A stretch of 64,000 nt of DNA, from contig JAUXPP010000114.1 in the NCBI GenBank assembly GCA_030683705.1, positions 42,532-106,531 on the forward strand. Reading direction: 5' to 3'. Positions 63,179 to 64,000 of the stretch are shown piece by piece. The stretch's first letter is position 1, and each line of letters opens with the position of its first letter. The translations under genes and the position numbers were made by a program. The notes beneath the pieces were generated by a model. The model was not told the DNA's origin and did no database searches. It saw only the letters and a list, made by a program, of their open reading frames with translations. This stretch comes from Polaromonas sp. (lineage in GTDB: Bacteria; Pseudomonadota; Gammaproteobacteria; Burkholderiales; Burkholderiaceae_C).

Positions 63179-64000
63179 TCAATGGGCCAGGGGTGCGCCG
63201 TGGACCGCGACTTCCGGCGGGTCTGCCGCATCCACCACACGGATATTGGCCTTGCGCAGGCGCATGGCCTTCCAGGAACGCTTCAGGTTCAAGGCCGACG
63301 AGATGTAAAAAATGCCCTTGAGTATCCGCAGCGAACGCCAGATCGGCGTCTTGCCGAAAATATCGCCGGCCAGCATGGACAACAAGGCCTCCTTCACGCG
63401 CCAGTCATTTCGCGGCGCCATGAACAGGTCGCGCATGGTCGGGTTGGTCACGCGATAGATGAACCAGGAAAATTCCTTCGGACCCTTGCGCACCTGGCGG
63501 TCGAAGTGCGCCAGCGCCGCTGCCGCTTTCGCCGGCTCGCGCAGGCAGGTGTCCACCGTTTCGGCGCCGACAAAGCCGCCCTGCATGGCCAGCATCACGC
63601 CCGATGAAAACACCGGGTCGATGAAGGTGAAGGCGTCACCGATCATCACGTAGCCCGGGCCATGCGTGCGCTCGCAGGCGTAGGAAAAATTGCCGGTGGC
63701 TTCCACGTCCGACGACAGCGTGGCCTGGGCCAGGCGCTCGCCGAGGGCCGGGCACAGGGCGATGGTGTCGAGGAAAAAGTCCTTCACTGGCTTGGTGCGC
63801 GTCTTCAGGTAGTGCGGCCAGCCCACCGCGCCCACGCTGGTGAAGCCGTCGGCCAGCGGAATGAACCAGAACCCGCCGTGGTCGCACCAGAAACACGTGA
63901 TGTTGCCCTCGGCCTGGCCGGCAAGCCGTGTCGCGCCGGTGAAGTGGCCGTACAGCGCCGAGCTGTTGTGTTTGGGATTGCGGTGCTTGATGTCGAACTG
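63179..64000 (-). CDS. FAD-dependent oxidoreductase / tryptophan-halogenase-like, C-terminal part (runs off right edge)
   Basis: 273 codons plus the stop visible; the frame stays open to the window end, so the N-terminal Rossmann domain lies outside. Seen: ALYGHFTGATRLAG, FWFIPLADGFTSVGAVGW, and the FAD-binding GDAFTFIDPVFSSGVMLAM. This matches the halogenase/monooxygenase of xanthomonadin and APE clusters. The WxWxIP motif of halogenases appears as GFWFIP, with the first Trp lost, so a monooxygenase is as likely as a halogenase. Confidence 0.8.
   Translation of the reverse strand, partial: QFDIKHRNPKHNSSALYGHFTGATRLAGQAEGNITCFWCDHGGFWFIPLADGFTSVGAVGWPHYLKTRTKPVKDFFLDTIALCPALGERLAQATLSSDVEATGNFSYACERTHGPGYVMIGDAFTFIDPVFSSGVMLAMQGGFVGAETVDTCLREPAKAAAALAHFDRQVRKGPKEFSWFIYRVTNPTMRDLFMAPRNDWRVKEALLSMLAGDIFGKTPIWRSLRILKGIFYISSALNLKRSWKAMRLRKANIRVVDAADPPEVAVHGAPLAH

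Overview
The window looks like a chromosomal segment of a betaproteobacterium of the Comamonadaceae, most like Polaromonas, Rhodoferax or Variovorax. The clues are the high GC content, the rib-nusB order, the ZTP riboswitch before glyA, and many copies of an interspersed repeat of about 55 bp carrying the core TAGCTGCTTGCGC. I see no rRNA, tRNA, CRISPR array, insertion sequence or prophage. The genus is an inference from sequence style, not a proof.

Layout: 1-7.2 kb holds minus-strand genes for a TrhA/hemolysin III membrane protein (cut by the edge), a long DUF349 protein and a giant AsmA-like DUF748 protein. A gene-poor stretch (7.2-7.97 kb) carries a minus-strand intrinsic terminator with a candidate small RNA, alternative hairpins and a strong sigma-70 promoter. 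7.97-10.9 kb holds a lytic transglycosylase, a ZTP riboswitch, glyA and nrdR. 10.9-17.6 kb is a type IV pilus minor-pilin operon (fimT-pilV-pilW-pilX-pilY1-pilE). 17.7-21.6 kb is the riboflavin operon ribD-ribE-ribBA-ribH-nusB, in which the GTP cyclohydrolase II half of RibBA has lost its zinc cysteines. An aminotransferase and ybgC-tolQ-tolR-tolA follow, then dnaE on the minus strand.

29.1-31.7 kb is a compact operon for an MglA-like small GTPase, three roadblock/LC7-type proteins and a partner with a possible winged-helix C-terminus. It resembles the actinobacterial conservons but has no histidine kinase, and ends in a perfect terminator. It is the best candidate here for a poorly described system. 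31.7-46.4 kb carries trhO, the ergothioneine genes egtB and egtD about 11.5 kb apart, a redox cluster (two pirins, DoxX, a WrbA-like flavoprotein, OsmC) with a divergent LysR regulator and a palindromic operator, RNA-modification genes (gluQ, trmB, an RluA-type synthase), a transglutaminase-like protein divergent from a Bacillus Tgl-like protein, and a TlpA thioredoxin. A 530-bp stretch of stacked hairpins separates egtD from cysE, trmJ and suhB.

49.9 kb to the right edge is an aryl-polyene/xanthomonadin-type biosynthetic cluster. A 13-gene, tightly overlapping plus-strand operon encodes an ACP, AMP ligase, two hotdog dehydratases, ketosynthase plus chain-length-factor-like partner, ketoreductase, methyltransferase, acyltransferase, LolA-like carrier, MMPL exporter and a NodB-type deacetylase. 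A convergent minus-strand set follows (glycosyltransferase, PlsC-like acyltransferase, FAD-dependent oxidoreductase) and runs off the edge. The inferred role is to build an aryl-polyenoyl chain on the ACP, transfer it to a lipid anchor and export it to the outer membrane.
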